A stretch of 64,000 nt of DNA, taken from contig JAQFVV010012490.1 in NCBI GenBank assembly GCA_028023455.1, positions 4,757,936 to 4,821,935 on the forward strand. Reading direction: 5' to 3'. The notes under the pieces were generated by a model, which searched no databases, was not told where the DNA came from, and saw nothing but the letters and a program-made list of their open reading frames with translations. A program made the position numbers and the translations under genes. The first letter of the stretch is position 1; the number at the start of each line of letters is the position of its first letter. This DNA is from Epiperipatus broadwayi (taxonomy: Eukaryota > Onychophora > Udeonychophora > Euonychophora > Peripatidae). Positions 1 through 11,070 of this stretch are shown here, piece after piece.

Positions 1-430
1 GCATACATAAAGTCATGATTGATGTGTTACTTGTTGCATAGCATTGCATGACAAATAATCCACTACTGAAGAAAACATCATAGCTTCTGCTATAGGCGTT
101 GCAATTATAATTTGCTATAAATGCTCTTTTCCACACAGCTCATGTCAACAGTGCTTTAACATATAGCTTGCAATTTGGAATCAGAAAATCAACCAGAACA
201 AAGTTGACATCACAAGAGATGACTGCATAATTATTTTTGTGACTGATGTGCTACTTGTTGATTAGCTTTGCATGGTAAATAATCCATTACTGGAGGAAAA
301 CATTATCATCACTTGTGCTATAGGTTTTGCAATTTTAATTAGCTGTAAAGTCTTCTGATGCATTGCTTATTTCAATATGTACAGCTTGCAATCTGAAATC
401 AAAATATTCTTCATATCAAAAATGAATGAC
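1..430. repeat. 224-bp tandem duplication, cut by window edge
   Basis: Two diverged copies of a ~224-bp unit lie head to tail. The string GATGTG(T/C)TACTTGTTG occurs at 21 and again at 245. Matching landmarks follow in both copies in the same order: AAATAATCCA, GAAAACAT, a GCTATAGG box, TTGCAATT and an AGCTTGCAAT box. The second copy decays after about 420. The first copy begins at the window edge, so the array may continue to the left. No coding potential is seen. Confidence 0.8.
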
Positions 431-1314
431 AGCATCATGAGTGAATTTTGAATGATCCCTTTTAATCCTGAGTGGCCATCTTTAATTTTTAAAAAAATTA
501 ACAAGTATAATTTAAAACATTCTGTTTGAATACAATAAATATAAAAGTATAAATGTTTTTACAATCTGCAAATATGAAAAAATGTAATAAAGCTGACAAA
601 ATAATTATTGCCTCAAAAAAATTAAGAAAAAATTTTTTTAACACTTTTAAACATCTTTATTTTTACATTGGTTCACAAATTCTAAATTTTGAAAGTTAAA
701 TGTTAAAATGACAATTTCATAGACAGCTTCATCACATGCATCTCAAAATGCTGAAAAACTGATAACTATGTCTTACCTGAGGTAACTTTTCTATGCAAAA
801 ATTGCAAAAACAGTGCGATAGGTAACTTGCATTTTTACTAGCAGACCCAGATGTTCTTCTTTTATAATAGAGTATATGCTAGAAATGTTTGGTTGTTTTT
901 CCATGCAGGTATCTGTTTGAAGAATGTTTGGTTTTTTGTGAAGAAAAAAACAGGAATAATTTACAAGATGATGAGAACTTTAGTAAATTGTGATGTAATG
1001 TATAGTATATTATAATATTATACATTACTTTATTATATTAGTGAAAAATGGTATGTGACCTAAAATGTAAATTCTTTTCAAGTAAATAAAATGTACTCAA
1101 AAAATAAATATCAAACAAAAATTTCTCCAAGATAAAATGAACAAAAAAATCAATAAACATCAAAATAAACAAATTTATTATGAGCACTGATTATTTATAT
1201 GTGTGGGAGATGAAATATGAGAGTGGATGACTGAGGGTATATGATGAGTCGGGATGTGCTTGTTTTATATCATTCAAATGTATTGTCTAAAATTCTATTG
1301 TATATATATATTTT
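431..1314. other. AT-rich non-coding stretch
   Basis: Low-complexity AT-rich DNA with many A and T runs and stops in all frames. No gene, RNA gene or clear repeat was recognised. Confidence 0.6.
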
Positions 1315-1348
1315 GAAGCAATGGATCCAGAAGTCGGATCCATGCTTC
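1315..1348. repeat. Hairpin with GAAGCA/TGCTTC ends
   Basis: GAAGCAATGGATCC (1315-1328) faces GGATCCATGCTTC (1336-1348) across a 7-nt loop, an almost perfect stem with one unpaired base. It is followed by ACAGCC. The same GAAGCA...GATC...TGCTTCACAGCC layout starts the 1.37-kb repeats at 8,063 and 17,018, so these are probably related ends of one element family. Confidence 0.6.
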
Positions 1349-3184
1349 ACAGCCTTCTATAAACTTACCCAATGTTGTAGACCTGAATTAAGTTTATAGT
1401 CCAGTATCAGCAGGGTTTTGCATTAAAGCTAAAATTAATACATTCATTTTGTTTACTTAACGGTATTTAAATTTATACTTGCGTTAAAATATTTCTTTTA
1501 AAATAAATTCCGTTAAGATTTAATTGCTATTAAAATTTACTTTTAAAAACTTATTAATCAAAGATATATAAACGTCAAGCATATATATATGATTTAATGC
1601 AAAATTCTGTTGAAATAAAATGTTATTTTGTTAAAAAAAATAATAATATATTTTTCTTTTTAAATTTTGTTAAAACATAGTGTATGATTTTATTTTAAGA
1701 TAAGTCTGCCAACATTTTTAAAGGAATGGTATGTTTCAATTAGTTAGCCCATTCAAGGCAAATTAAAGATGTTTTTTTTTTAATTAATACAAACTCAAAA
1801 GTTAAATACAGAAATCTAGAAAAAGAAATTAAAAGTTTATTTTTAGAAAAAGTTACCTTGAAACAAAGGAGCATAGGGGGCTTATCAAGATATAAAATCA
1901 TATGCAAAACAATAGAAGGGTAGCTCCTGAAAAGGTATAAAAAGAAGAGCAGTACAAAAGACTGGGTTATTATGATTATGTCTCTCTGGTTCTTTGGCTT
2001 ATTCATGCAGATCATGTGTTTAGATTATTGAGATTTTACTTTTAAAAGCTCTTTGGTCTTTGATGCATATTCGTGCAGATCCTGAGTTTTAGATTTTTCT
2101 TAAAAAATATGTTTTCTGTACTGCTGCTGGTTTTAGTGCCGTTTCTCCTGCATCTATTCTTTGTGAGATTTTGCTTCTAAAATCAAATGTGTTCCTAAAA
2201 TTATTATTCAAAGATTGACTCTGAAAGCAATGCAAAACCTAATTTGAAGAGTTCCAGCTATTTATTCGTACTGATCTGATTCCAACATGTGACTGGTTAA
2301 AAGTTATACTAATGTGGTGGACGTGACCATGTTTGGTGGCTAGGCACAACAGGTTTGCCTGCTGCTGGGATCCTAAAACCATCAAAATGCCATAACCAGT
2401 TCAACAAAAAGAAACCTGAACTGTGAGCCGTGTCTGTGCACTTCATGATAAAATGCTGCATAATTTCCATTTCTTTGTCTGGACAAATCCCCATGTATTT
2501 AATCAAGCCACCATGCTGATGGAACTGGATTCAAAGAACAAGGACTGGTAACTGTATGAACATTTTCATGAACTATTACTTACCTTTTTTTTTCTATATA
2601 TCTTTTGCTACTTGTTTTTAATTCTTATTTATAATGTAGCTGTTGTTCTTATTAGACTAATATTAGTTTTATCTTACTTTTATCATTTGATTATTTACTT
2701 ATACAGAAGTTTTCCCCATCACTATTCCTCATTTTAAAATGCATATAAATGTTTTCTTGTTTTTTTATTTGCGGTTAAAATTTTTTTTTTTTCATTTACA
2801 ACTTACCAATTTAAAATGATATCTGTCATTTAAATAATAGTTAAGTTTCCTTTTGTCTGCTAGCTGGGTCTCCTCAATAATGCCTACTTTGTTTGCGTTC
2901 ATTCCACACTTTAATAGGAGTTACTCTTAAGAAATCTTTCAATATTTTAAAACTGTTTCTAAAACACAAAGCAAGTAGAAAATACTTTGGGTGAGAGTTA
3001 TTTTAATTTGGCTTTGTCAAGGGGACATGAGTTGGTAATTTAATTTCATTTAAATTGGGAGAGTACTGTTTAGACTGGAAAATGTTATGTAATTGCTCTC
3101 CACCTTATTGTAAAGTTATATATATGTAATCAATAGGGGAATAGTGAAGATAATTAAAACCTTTCAAATATTTAAAATTTACAT
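1349..3184. other. AT-rich non-coding DNA with a small GC-richer island
   Basis: Mostly AT-rich sequence without a recognisable gene. The part at about 2,300-2,530 is of visibly higher complexity and holds a 65-codon minus-strand frame (2,309-2,506). I do not recognise the peptide, it has no clear domain, and it could be chance or a worn repeat. Confidence 0.5.
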
Positions 3185-3189
3185 TTTAT

Positions 3190-3812
3190 TAAAATATATT
3201 ATAAATAATATTTTATAAAGCATAGATGGCATTGAAAATTAAATTGAGAGAGTGCAAATTTCTCAAGTGCTTGTGACTATTAGTAACCAATCAGATCTTA
3301 AGCACTGGGACAGGGAAGATTCACGCTCTCAGATATAAGTACTTTGGACTGGCTTGGATATATAAAAAGACAAGTAAAGAAGAGAGTGGAATCCACTCTT
3401 TTCTTGTTAAATTCTTTGCCCCAGTGCTTAAGATCTGATTGGTTACTAATAGTCACAAGTGCTTGAGAAATTTGCACTCTCTCAATTTAATTTTCAATGC
3501 CGTCTGCACTTTATAAAATATTATTTACATATATTGCTGCAAAGTTATAACATCGAAAAACTACTGCGTAGTAAATCGAAAGATTTCATGCTGTATCTTT
3601 ATAATTTGAACTCCATCAATTAAGTGTGATGATATTTAAGATTCATGCTCTTAGATATAAGTACTTTGGACTGGCTTTGATATATAGAAAGACAAGTAAA
3701 GAAGAGAGTGGAATCCACTCTTTTCTTATTAAATTCCCTGTCCCAGTGCTTAAGATATGATTGGTTACTAATAGTCACAAGCGCTTGAGAAATTTGCACT
3801 CTCTCAATTTAA
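3190..3812. mobile_element. Foldback (inverted-repeat) element with duplicated right half
   Basis: The left arm (about 3,190-3,312) and right arm (about 3,419-3,535) are near-perfect reverse complements over ~115 bp. The outer part reads ATAATATTTTATAAAG, the inner part ends in the CCCAGTGCTTAAGATC box. A ~106-bp centre contains GGACTGGCTT and GAGTGGAATCCACTC, itself a palindrome. From about 3,640 to 3,812 the centre and most of the right arm are repeated in direct orientation. No coding capacity is visible, so this is a non-autonomous foldback or MITE-like element rather than an autonomous transposon. Confidence 0.8.
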
Positions 3813-4134
3813 AATATATTATTTAATCTAAAAAGTTTAAGTCTTCTTATTTTATTTCATTTTTTTATTAGCTTAATCTTTTATATTGCCCATCCAATCA
3901 TCCAGGCATTCACAAACATATTTCATATTATTTTTTATGCACATTTGACTTAGTTAGTCTTGTAAGTGTTCTCATCTATGTCTTTCCCTGATGCTAAGAT
4001 TTGGGCCGAGTGAGAAAATAATTTATGCATGTCTTAGATATGTTGTTGGTTTGTGTTTAGATTCGAAAATAAATGAATAGTGCAGAGGCTTTAGTATTCT
4101 TGATTCTTACATCTTGCGTATGAGTGGTCTTGAG
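3813..4134. other. AT-rich spacer
   Basis: No gene, repeat or regulatory structure was recognised between the foldback element and the LTR-like repeat. Confidence 0.5.
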
Positions 4135-4765
4135 ATACTTTTGCCTAGTATTCAAAGTGGGTTAAATCAACATACATTTTTCTGACCGGCACAGTAGATT
4201 TTTCCCCCTGGATTTATCACAGAACATGGGCTGAATTTTATTGTATAAAAGGAAAGGGAAAAGGGGGCTTAAGGTATATATATATGTAGATTTTTCCCAG
4301 ATTTGTACATCCATCTGCGAGGCGATTGAATATTTCCACACCCTGTGTACTGTTGAGCAGATATATAATGTTTTTTTGAATAACACGAAATAATAGATAT
4401 GTGTAAGATTTTTTTTCCTGGATTTGTCACACAACATGGACCGAATTTTATGGTGTAGAAGGAAAGGGGAAAAAGATCTTAAGGTATATATATATATGTA
4501 GAATTTTTTCCCAGATTTGTACATCCATCTGCAAGACAATTGAATATTTTCTTACCCTGTATATTGTTGAGCAGATATATAATGTTTTTTTCAACAACAC
4601 AAAGGAATAGATATGTGTATGATGTTTTTTTCCTGATTTGTTGCACAAAATGGGCGAAATTTTATTTTGTAGAAGGAAAGAAAAAAACACTTAAAGTATA
4701 TATAGATAGAAAATTATTTTTTTTCTCGAGTTTGTCTCCTAATGTGGGCCAAATTTCATTTTTAA
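4135..4765 (+). repeat. ~212-bp tandem repeat containing PBS-like segments
   Basis: CTGGATTT(A/G)TCACA occurs at 4,208 and 4,418, and a related segment occurs near 4,633, giving a period of about 210-215 bp. Two full copies and a truncated third are seen, each with CCAGATTTGTACATCCATCTGC and GAGCAGATATATAATG blocks. Each copy carries a segment resembling TTTGGCGCCCAACGTGGGGC, the tRNA primer-binding site plus leader typical of many LTR retrotransposons. A fourth such segment (TTTGTCTCCTAATGTGGGCC) lies at about 4,731. The 4,135-4,210 part matches 11,071-11,140. I infer a tandemly duplicated LTR end and leader; the family is not identified. Confidence 0.55.
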
Positions 4766-5650
4766 GATTGATTAAAAAGATTAAATGTGTCATAAAGTAA
4801 AAAAAAATTTCCGAGTTTTAAATTGCTAAAATGAAAATTTTATATTTAAAAAGTTAACACCACTCCATCAGTTTTTTTTGTTAGTGTGAATATATAATGA
4901 GGTTAAATATGTGAAGTAAAGCAAAAAAAAAAATTTCTAATTAGTACAGTTTTGTCATGGCCAGTCACCATATTGTTTTCGTATAAAGTATATAGTGTCG
5001 ATGTGGGCAGAAGTGTCAAATAAATACCCATCCGCCCACCATTAAAATAGCTTTTGTACTTTATATTATTTTAGTATTGCTTAAATGTGAGCAATTTTGA
5101 TATAATAATTTTTTGAAATATAGCATACAAATGGCAGTGTTAATATTTAGTAAAAATTAAAAATAGATAATGGAATTTTTTCCCCATTTTGGTATAAATT
5201 TTTGTATAGATCTAATAGTTGCTAACAAATTTTTTCCATTAATAGGAATTTTTTCATAGATCTAAAGTTGTTAATTTAATTGACACGTGTCATAGAACGA
5301 TGTCACCAAAGAGTTTTTTTCACTTTCTCTGTGTTTCATTTCTTTATATATATATATTGTAACGATATATAAATATGTTGTTACATTAAATTGAAATAAA
5401 AACTTTAAAGTTCGCAAATAAGAGTAAAAAACTAAACGCTAAAATTAAAAATGTTTGTTATACGTATATACATTCGCACAGATGCTAAACTTTAAAAATA
5501 TTTTTTTCATAAACAAAAAAAAAAGTATTTGAACGTATTTTTTTAAATAAAAAATACAAGATTGAAATATAAAAATATTTTAATAAAAAAAATAACGTAA
5601 GTTAAAATAAAAACAGGTATTAATTAATTCCTGTAATCTGTAAATGGAAA
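4766..5650. other. AT-rich non-coding stretch
   Basis: Long A/T runs and short (TA)n tracts, with no credible reading frame. It includes a 12-bp perfect palindrome around an E-box, TGACACGTGTCA, at 5,281-5,292. At this base composition the palindrome may be chance. Confidence 0.5.
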
Positions 5651-6130
5651 TGATTGTTTATTAATTATCTAAAAGCTGTGTAATTAAAAAGTCAGATGAA
5701 AAGTTAGATAAGAGAAGAAAGAAATTTTAGCTTGACCAATGGAAGCACTAAGCCTTGGCTTGGACCCTAACGAAAGTGATAGACTAGTGACGTTTTGTTC
5801 ATTGAATCCTTGTGGATAATATAAAAAGGGAAATACAGTTTTTCTGAGAGTTCCAGCGTTGTGTGTTTGAGAGATGTGGTATGACGCACATACCACACTC
5901 TATAAAAAAAAATGAAAAGACTGTGATACCTTGAACCAGCTATTGCCATCTCCAGAACATTACCTTCCAATGGAGGCGTCACGGGAATTGAAAGCAGAGG
6001 CCTGGACTCTTATACCATAAGCTATATGAAATGAACAATTGTTAAAATCAATCAAGAACTTTCGTCAAGTTTTACAAATTGATAAACAAGCCAACTGAAA
6101 TGTTAAAACGGACTCTTATCTGACTTTTGT
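5651..6130 (+). promoter_or_regulatory. Possible promoter or LTR-like segment with TATA box and hairpin
   Basis: This stretch is less AT-rich than its flanks. It has a good TATA-like box, ATATAAAAAGGG, at about 5,819-5,830. Downstream, GTGGTATG (5,876-5,883) pairs with CATACCAC (5,889-5,896) across a 5-nt loop, followed by TATAAAAAAAA. This could be a pol II promoter, or the R region of a decayed LTR. No second LTR copy was found in the window and no gene follows, so the call is weak. Confidence 0.25.
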
Positions 6131-7728
6131 AAGTTTTTAAATCAAATTAATAATGTTTAATTTTATATGTTTTCCGATTGATAAACATCATTTTCATTTT
6201 TTTTTTCTTATTGTAAAGATTATTTAAATATATGAAATTTAAGTTGTTTATAGATGCTTGCATGGATTCGTTTGCGGTTAATTATATTTTGGTTTTCATA
6301 TTTGATCAAAATATATAGACATTCGATAAATAATGATACCTTACGGTGAGTATCTAAAATGTATTTATTCGGATGTCTTTTAAGTTATTGGTGACAACGC
6401 AAGTATCTTATGGTGAATACTATTGGGTTACTTATAAGTTTCCCTCTGCGATTGTCGGTATCAATAATTTTGTATTTTGATTGTTTATGTTTATTTTGAA
6501 ATGTTTTTGACCGTGGAATCTATGTAATCGATCTATACTCAACATTTTTAAACAAATCTGTGCGAACGTATTTAAATGTTAAAATTAAGTCGGGCGTGAA
6601 TGGCTATATAGTTTGTAAAGTTATATTAAGGGAGGGTAATCTTAGGTTATTCATTTCGTAGTTGAATTGGTTCAATGGATTGGATATATTTGTGTAATTA
6701 GTAGATGTAGTATGAGGTCCGCTACGGGCAGGATTATAGATATACGCCACACACCCTCTGTTTGCCTATGGATGGGTTTGTAAGTCGGCAGAAGACTGCA
6801 GTCCATTCCTATGGAGTTTTTTGTTTATTGATCTACTTGCCAACAGATGTCACATTCCTGTTGGTGGAGAGTCAATCTCTTCTCTATTTCTACTTATTGT
6901 TCAGATGTACATTCCTGACAATATAGTATTTTGTGTTGTCATATCATGCTACATTGAATACATGAATGTATCAGATGGATTGGCACCAGTTGATTGCGAA
7001 ATTTGTTGCCTAAGGTTAAATCAGGGAAGAATATTTTCTTTTCAAATGCAGACCTATGTAGTCCATTCATACTCAACCCTCTAAATAAATAGTAAACTCA
7101 TTATTTGCAATCTACTTAAATTTAGAATTAAAGATCAATATAAAAATATAAAATGTTAAACTTATTCCTCAAAATTTAAATATTATTTTATATGTGCGTA
7201 AATAAATATTTTTATATGTTAATTTCTGGCAGTGGCTTTTACTCTTTGATATTTAAGATATAAATTAAGATATAGATTTTTATCTCTGCGTCTCCACTGA
7301 GCTAGTGACTTGGGATAACGATCGGAATATTTAAATAAAGTGGAATCTTAACAGCGTGTATCTGCCTACTTTATAAATTTTTCTAGGCTCAAATGCCTAG
7401 ATGGCGCCCTTGTAGTGCAGATATTGTTTTTGTGGTTAGATTCGATCTTCACTTGCATTCCGATTGGTACAATATAATGAATAATTATAATCATGCAAAT
7501 TTTTTTTTTCATTTTTAATTTTGCAATTACATTTCCTCGCAAATAATATATAATTATAAGTTTTTTTTAATAACATCAAACTTAATTTTCAACTTGACAA
7601 TAGTAAATGTGTGTATGTTTGTTTTAAGATATATAAATATATATATTATTTTGTGTAACATAAATGTCAGCCACCTTTAGTTAAAAATTTTTTTTCAGTT
7701 CGGATTATGTGATTGGAATCATTTATTG
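6131..7728. other. AT-rich region without a recognised gene
   Basis: The longest plus-strand frame (6,821-7,084, 87 codons) has no recognisable domain and I do not call it a gene. A G/C-bearing motif, TAGATGGCGCCC, is at 7,398-7,409. Near-direct repeats of a TATCTTA(C/T)GGTGA box lie around 6,340 and 6,405. Confidence 0.5.
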
Positions 7729-7808
7729 AGTAACCATTTGGTGAAAACCTTTTTTTAGTAACTGTTTGTTGAAGACCTTTTTTTTAGTAACTGTTAGGTG
7801 AAGACCCC
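7729..7808. repeat. Three tandem copies of a ~28-bp unit
   Basis: Units start at 7,729, 7,757 and 7,786. Each reads roughly AGTAACTGTTTGTTGAAGAC followed by a pyrimidine-rich CCTTTTTTT tail. The T-run length differs between copies, as expected from slippage. Confidence 0.75.
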
Positions 7809-7836
7809 TTACATTTCAGAGTTCTGGATTGCTGAG

Positions 7837-7925
7837 TAGCCTGAAATAATAGGTCTACATCTGCAATCATTGTTTCCTCATTATATTTGAGACCAGCATT
7901 TACTAGCCTGAAATAATAGGAGTAT
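7837..7925. repeat. Two copies of a 17-bp motif
   Basis: TAGCCTGAAATAATAGG occurs twice, at about 7,839 and 7,902. A GGTCT...CTGCAAT stretch follows each, so this may be a diverged ~65-bp duplication. Confidence 0.5.
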
Positions 7926-8065
7926 GTGGTCTGCAATATGATGAATCTTTCATAATAAAATTATGTACATGATAATAAAAGAAATATTTATATAGGTATA
8001 TCTGTTTGTATATTTATATGTTGTCATATATATGCTTATTTAGTGAAGTATATATTCATATTGAA

Positions 8066-8293
8066 GCAGATGATCTGATGCTCAGATCCTGCTTCACAGC
8101 CCACATCCAATCTCCTACTATCTAACTATGTTCAAACCTGTCCGTACGCATGTGTATATATTTATAAATATGTATATTTATTTATGCTTTAGTATTGTAA
8201 CATAAATCATGTAGATATTTATATACCTTAATCTAAAACCATTTTAATAAATAAATATTTAATCTTATTTTCATGTGTATACATGTGTAAATG

Positions 8294-8380
<87 letters not shown>

Positions 8381-9449
8381 TGTAGGAGATTGCTGACAAA
8401 TTATTGAAAATTATGTTATATATAAATTGTATTTAAAATCATATATGAAACTCATTATTTTTCTATATTTGATTCAGCAGTCAGAAATGATGCAATTCTT
8501 TTAAAAAGTTTCTTGAAAACAATTACCCGGAAAAGCCCATTAGCTAAAAGTAAAAGATTACAATTTTGTAATAGTAAATAAACCCATTAGTGGAAATTTT
8601 GTCCATGCCAGCTTGTTTTAAAATCATAAGACTTATTTTAAAACAATCGTTCAAGAAACAGATAACAGAATTGCATTGTTTCAAAAGTCGTACAAGATAA
8701 GAAAGGATCCGGTCAGCCAATTTTAGCTGTATGTTAAGTGCTTAAAATGCCTCAGGTCCAGTAGTAGTTGCTATGCTATATCACCAAAATAGAAGTATAA
8801 ACACTGCTGGATTTGAATCCAAAGGGGAGGAAGACAACCAAAATATGATGATGCCCAACCAAATCCATGTCAATTTTAATTTTCACCCAATGTGCCATGA
8901 GTTGGGAAAATTACACCTTCCCCTCTGTTCCAATATGCTTTTTCCATAACGAAACTCTGTATCCCATACTAATGAACTCTAAATGTATGCCGATAAAGTA
9001 AATGCTACCTATCATGTCGTATTTAAACCCTAGATCTAGTGAACGAATGATGATGAACATTATTCGCATCAAGGTAAAAGAACTTTAGCCTTCTTTATAA
9101 TCCTGATGCTCTGTTCTGATACTATACTTAAATGTTTTTCTATTGTATAACTCTATATAACTGATCCTTATTAAGTCTCTTTTAATATACTTTCTCTTTA
9201 TTTCCATGCGGCAAATAATTCTAGTTAATATGTTTATGTATTTATGTTTTTTTTTTAAATGCCAATAATAATTTCCAAGATCGCTAACATATACTTTATT
9301 CTAGTTTTTTTACCTTGTACTTATGGGGTAATTAAGAATGTAAATTAATTAAAAACAAGTCTTAAGTCAACTTGTGCAGGTGTTTGTGATTTTGGAAAAT
9401 AAAGTCATTAAATTATAAAAATTTCCTATAGAAAACAGATCAACATCTG
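8066..9449. mobile_element. Dispersed ~1.37-kb repeat, copy 1
   Basis: This segment is closely related along its length to 17,018-18,386. It starts with the hairpin made of GAAGCAG...CTGCTTC and GATCTG...CAGATC (8,063-8,095). It ends with a hairpin in which GAAAACAGAT pairs with ATCTGTTTTC across a 4-nt loop. Relative to copy 2 it has gained a long (TA)n tract and lost two short pieces near 9,070-9,090. No open reading frame of note is present, so it is probably a non-autonomous element or an old segmental duplicate. The class is not identified. Confidence 0.8.
8298..8377. repeat. (TA)40 microsatellite
   Basis: An uninterrupted alternating TA run of about 80 bp. The corresponding site in the related copy (around 17,250) has only a few TA steps, so this is an expansion private to copy 1. 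Confidence 0.95.
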
Positions 9450-9506
9450 TTTTCATAAAATGTTTATTTTTTTTCTCTCTAAATAATAATGTGCTATTTT
9501 AACTTT

Positions 9507-9511
9507 AATGT

Positions 9512-9553
<42 letters not shown>

Positions 9554-9558
9554 ACATT
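9507..9558. repeat. Perfect palindrome with TA core (first of a pair)
   Basis: AATGTATC (9,507-9,514) and GATACATT (9,551-9,558) flank an alternating TA core. The whole 52 bp is self-complementary and could extrude as a cruciform. Confidence 0.9.
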
Positions 9559-9560
9559 AT

Positions 9561-9568
9561 AATATGTT

Positions 9569-9603
<35 letters not shown>

Positions 9604-9613
9604 CCAACATATT
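9561..9613. repeat. Perfect palindrome with TA core (second of a pair)
   Basis: AATATGTTGGATA and TATCCAACATATT flank another alternating TA core. Only 2 bp separate it from the preceding palindrome. The arms are unrelated in sequence to those of the first. Confidence 0.9.
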
Positions 9614-9852
9614 ACCACCATCCCAGTTATTTATATATCATTTTATTTACTTTCATAAAGGCATTTATTAACCGAGATTGATATTTATGAAATGTGTGGG
9701 GAGTTATGAATAACTTAAAGTAAAAAAAGGAGGGGATTCTTTATATCTTAAAATTATATATTTAATTAAATCTATCATCCATGCCTGCTTAGTAATTAAT
9801 TCTCACTATTACACAGGGTATTCTCTAATTTATGGGTATTAAATAAGTAAGT

Positions 9853-10245
9853 TTGTCTATAAAGCTATTTATGCTTCATTCTTCTGAAGCATTGCATGCA
9901 TACAGGCCATTTCGTTTTATATATATATTCATGCTTCTCTCTAACATGGAGGTATTCGCTAAGTGGAATCCCATCATCATTCTCAATGTCCTTGAACCAG
10001 GCTGTAAAACTGCCCTGGGGACATCTTTGGTTGTATGTGCATGCTTAATATGGGGATCACTCTGGAAAAACCAGCCCAATAAATTCATCACTGACCACTC
10101 TTCATTTCTAAAACTGATCCTGCCAGCATTTGCAGAAAAAATCAGTAATTCTCATCCCATAAACTTCATGAAGCACACTCCAGGATCCATAATTGGACCA
10201 CCCAGACTGTCACCATGCACATACTGCTTTTCATCACATTTCTAG
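9853..10245. other. Higher-complexity island, coding status unclear
   Basis: This ~390-bp island is noticeably richer in G and C than its surroundings. It holds a 130-codon plus-strand frame and an overlapping 71-codon minus-strand frame (9,876-10,091). I recognise no domain in either. It could be a worn exon, part of a transposon, or an unrelated unique segment. Confidence 0.3.
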
Positions 10246-10249
10246 TAAA

Positions 10250-11070
10250 CCCATGAACATCCATAAGCCGTAGTAATGTGACTTTGCTAAAATAGACATC
10301 TATGCCCATTAGTTAACATACACATCATTGTGACAAACTTATTATTAATATAAATATTCATTAGCTGTATGACACATCTGCCACTTTATAAACCAATTTA
10401 ACAGTTATATTCTATAAAGATGTAATATTTGATTGTTAAACTATTCTCATGCAAATCGGTTAAATGCTATTTTCATTTCTCTGGGGATGGAATAGTATCT
10501 TAATAATATGTTTCTCATAGTGCTAATTCTGTAATATATTTATTATTGGCATTGCTGCAAGTATAAGTAATGTTATTATAAAATCTGAATCCTGATGTGT
10601 AAATCAAAAAGAATCTTAATTATAAAACCCCTAATTATATAATATTTATGAGGCTAGTGTCTGATAAATAATCATGATAAATAATCAGACACATTTATTT
10701 ATGCTGTTAATACAATAAATATTAAAATATATACTTTATCAGATCATTGCTTTCTTTTATTTAAGTTATTATTAAGTTATAAATTATGCCAATAATGACT
10801 AGATGATCTCTGCTAAAATACATAATTAATATGCAAGGTCATGAGCCTTTGTGGCTCCTAAAGTATAGTTCATTTTTAAGTTAGTCTATCATTAAACTTA
10901 GCTTAGAGTCTTTTTGTGTCTCCAGTGAACGATTCTGGCAGTGAGAAATGAAATTAGATCAATATCATCAGGATTGTTGCTCATAAGTTGATAGATCTGG
11001 GAGATAGGCAAATAGGGCAGAATTCATGAGTGTTCCTGACTTATATATCTTGTGCACGATTGGATTCTAG
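10250..11070. other. AT-rich non-coding DNA with one hairpin
   Basis: No gene was recognised. A hairpin is formed by GTGTCTGAT (10,657-10,665) and ATCAGACAC (10,684-10,692). Confidence 0.5.

Noticed and set aside
1243-1262. Hammerhead ribozyme core (TGATGAGTC)
   Set aside because: The required GAAA partner strand and stems are absent.
4162-4690. Minus-strand frames of 80 and 125 codons with repeated peptide blocks
   Set aside because: The peptide repeats simply reflect the ~212-bp DNA tandem repeat. There is no domain, and the composition follows T-rich DNA.
8063-9455. Helitron, because of terminal hairpins
   Set aside because: No TC start, no CTRR end after a hairpin in either orientation, and no Rep/helicase coding.
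9489-9671. 60-codon Tyr/Ile-rich frame
   Set aside because: It is the translation of the TA-core palindromes (YIYIYI), not a gene.
9876-10091. Possible transposase fragment on the minus strand
   Set aside because: The peptide has no DDE/D motif or recognisable transposase block. It was kept only as an island of unknown nature.
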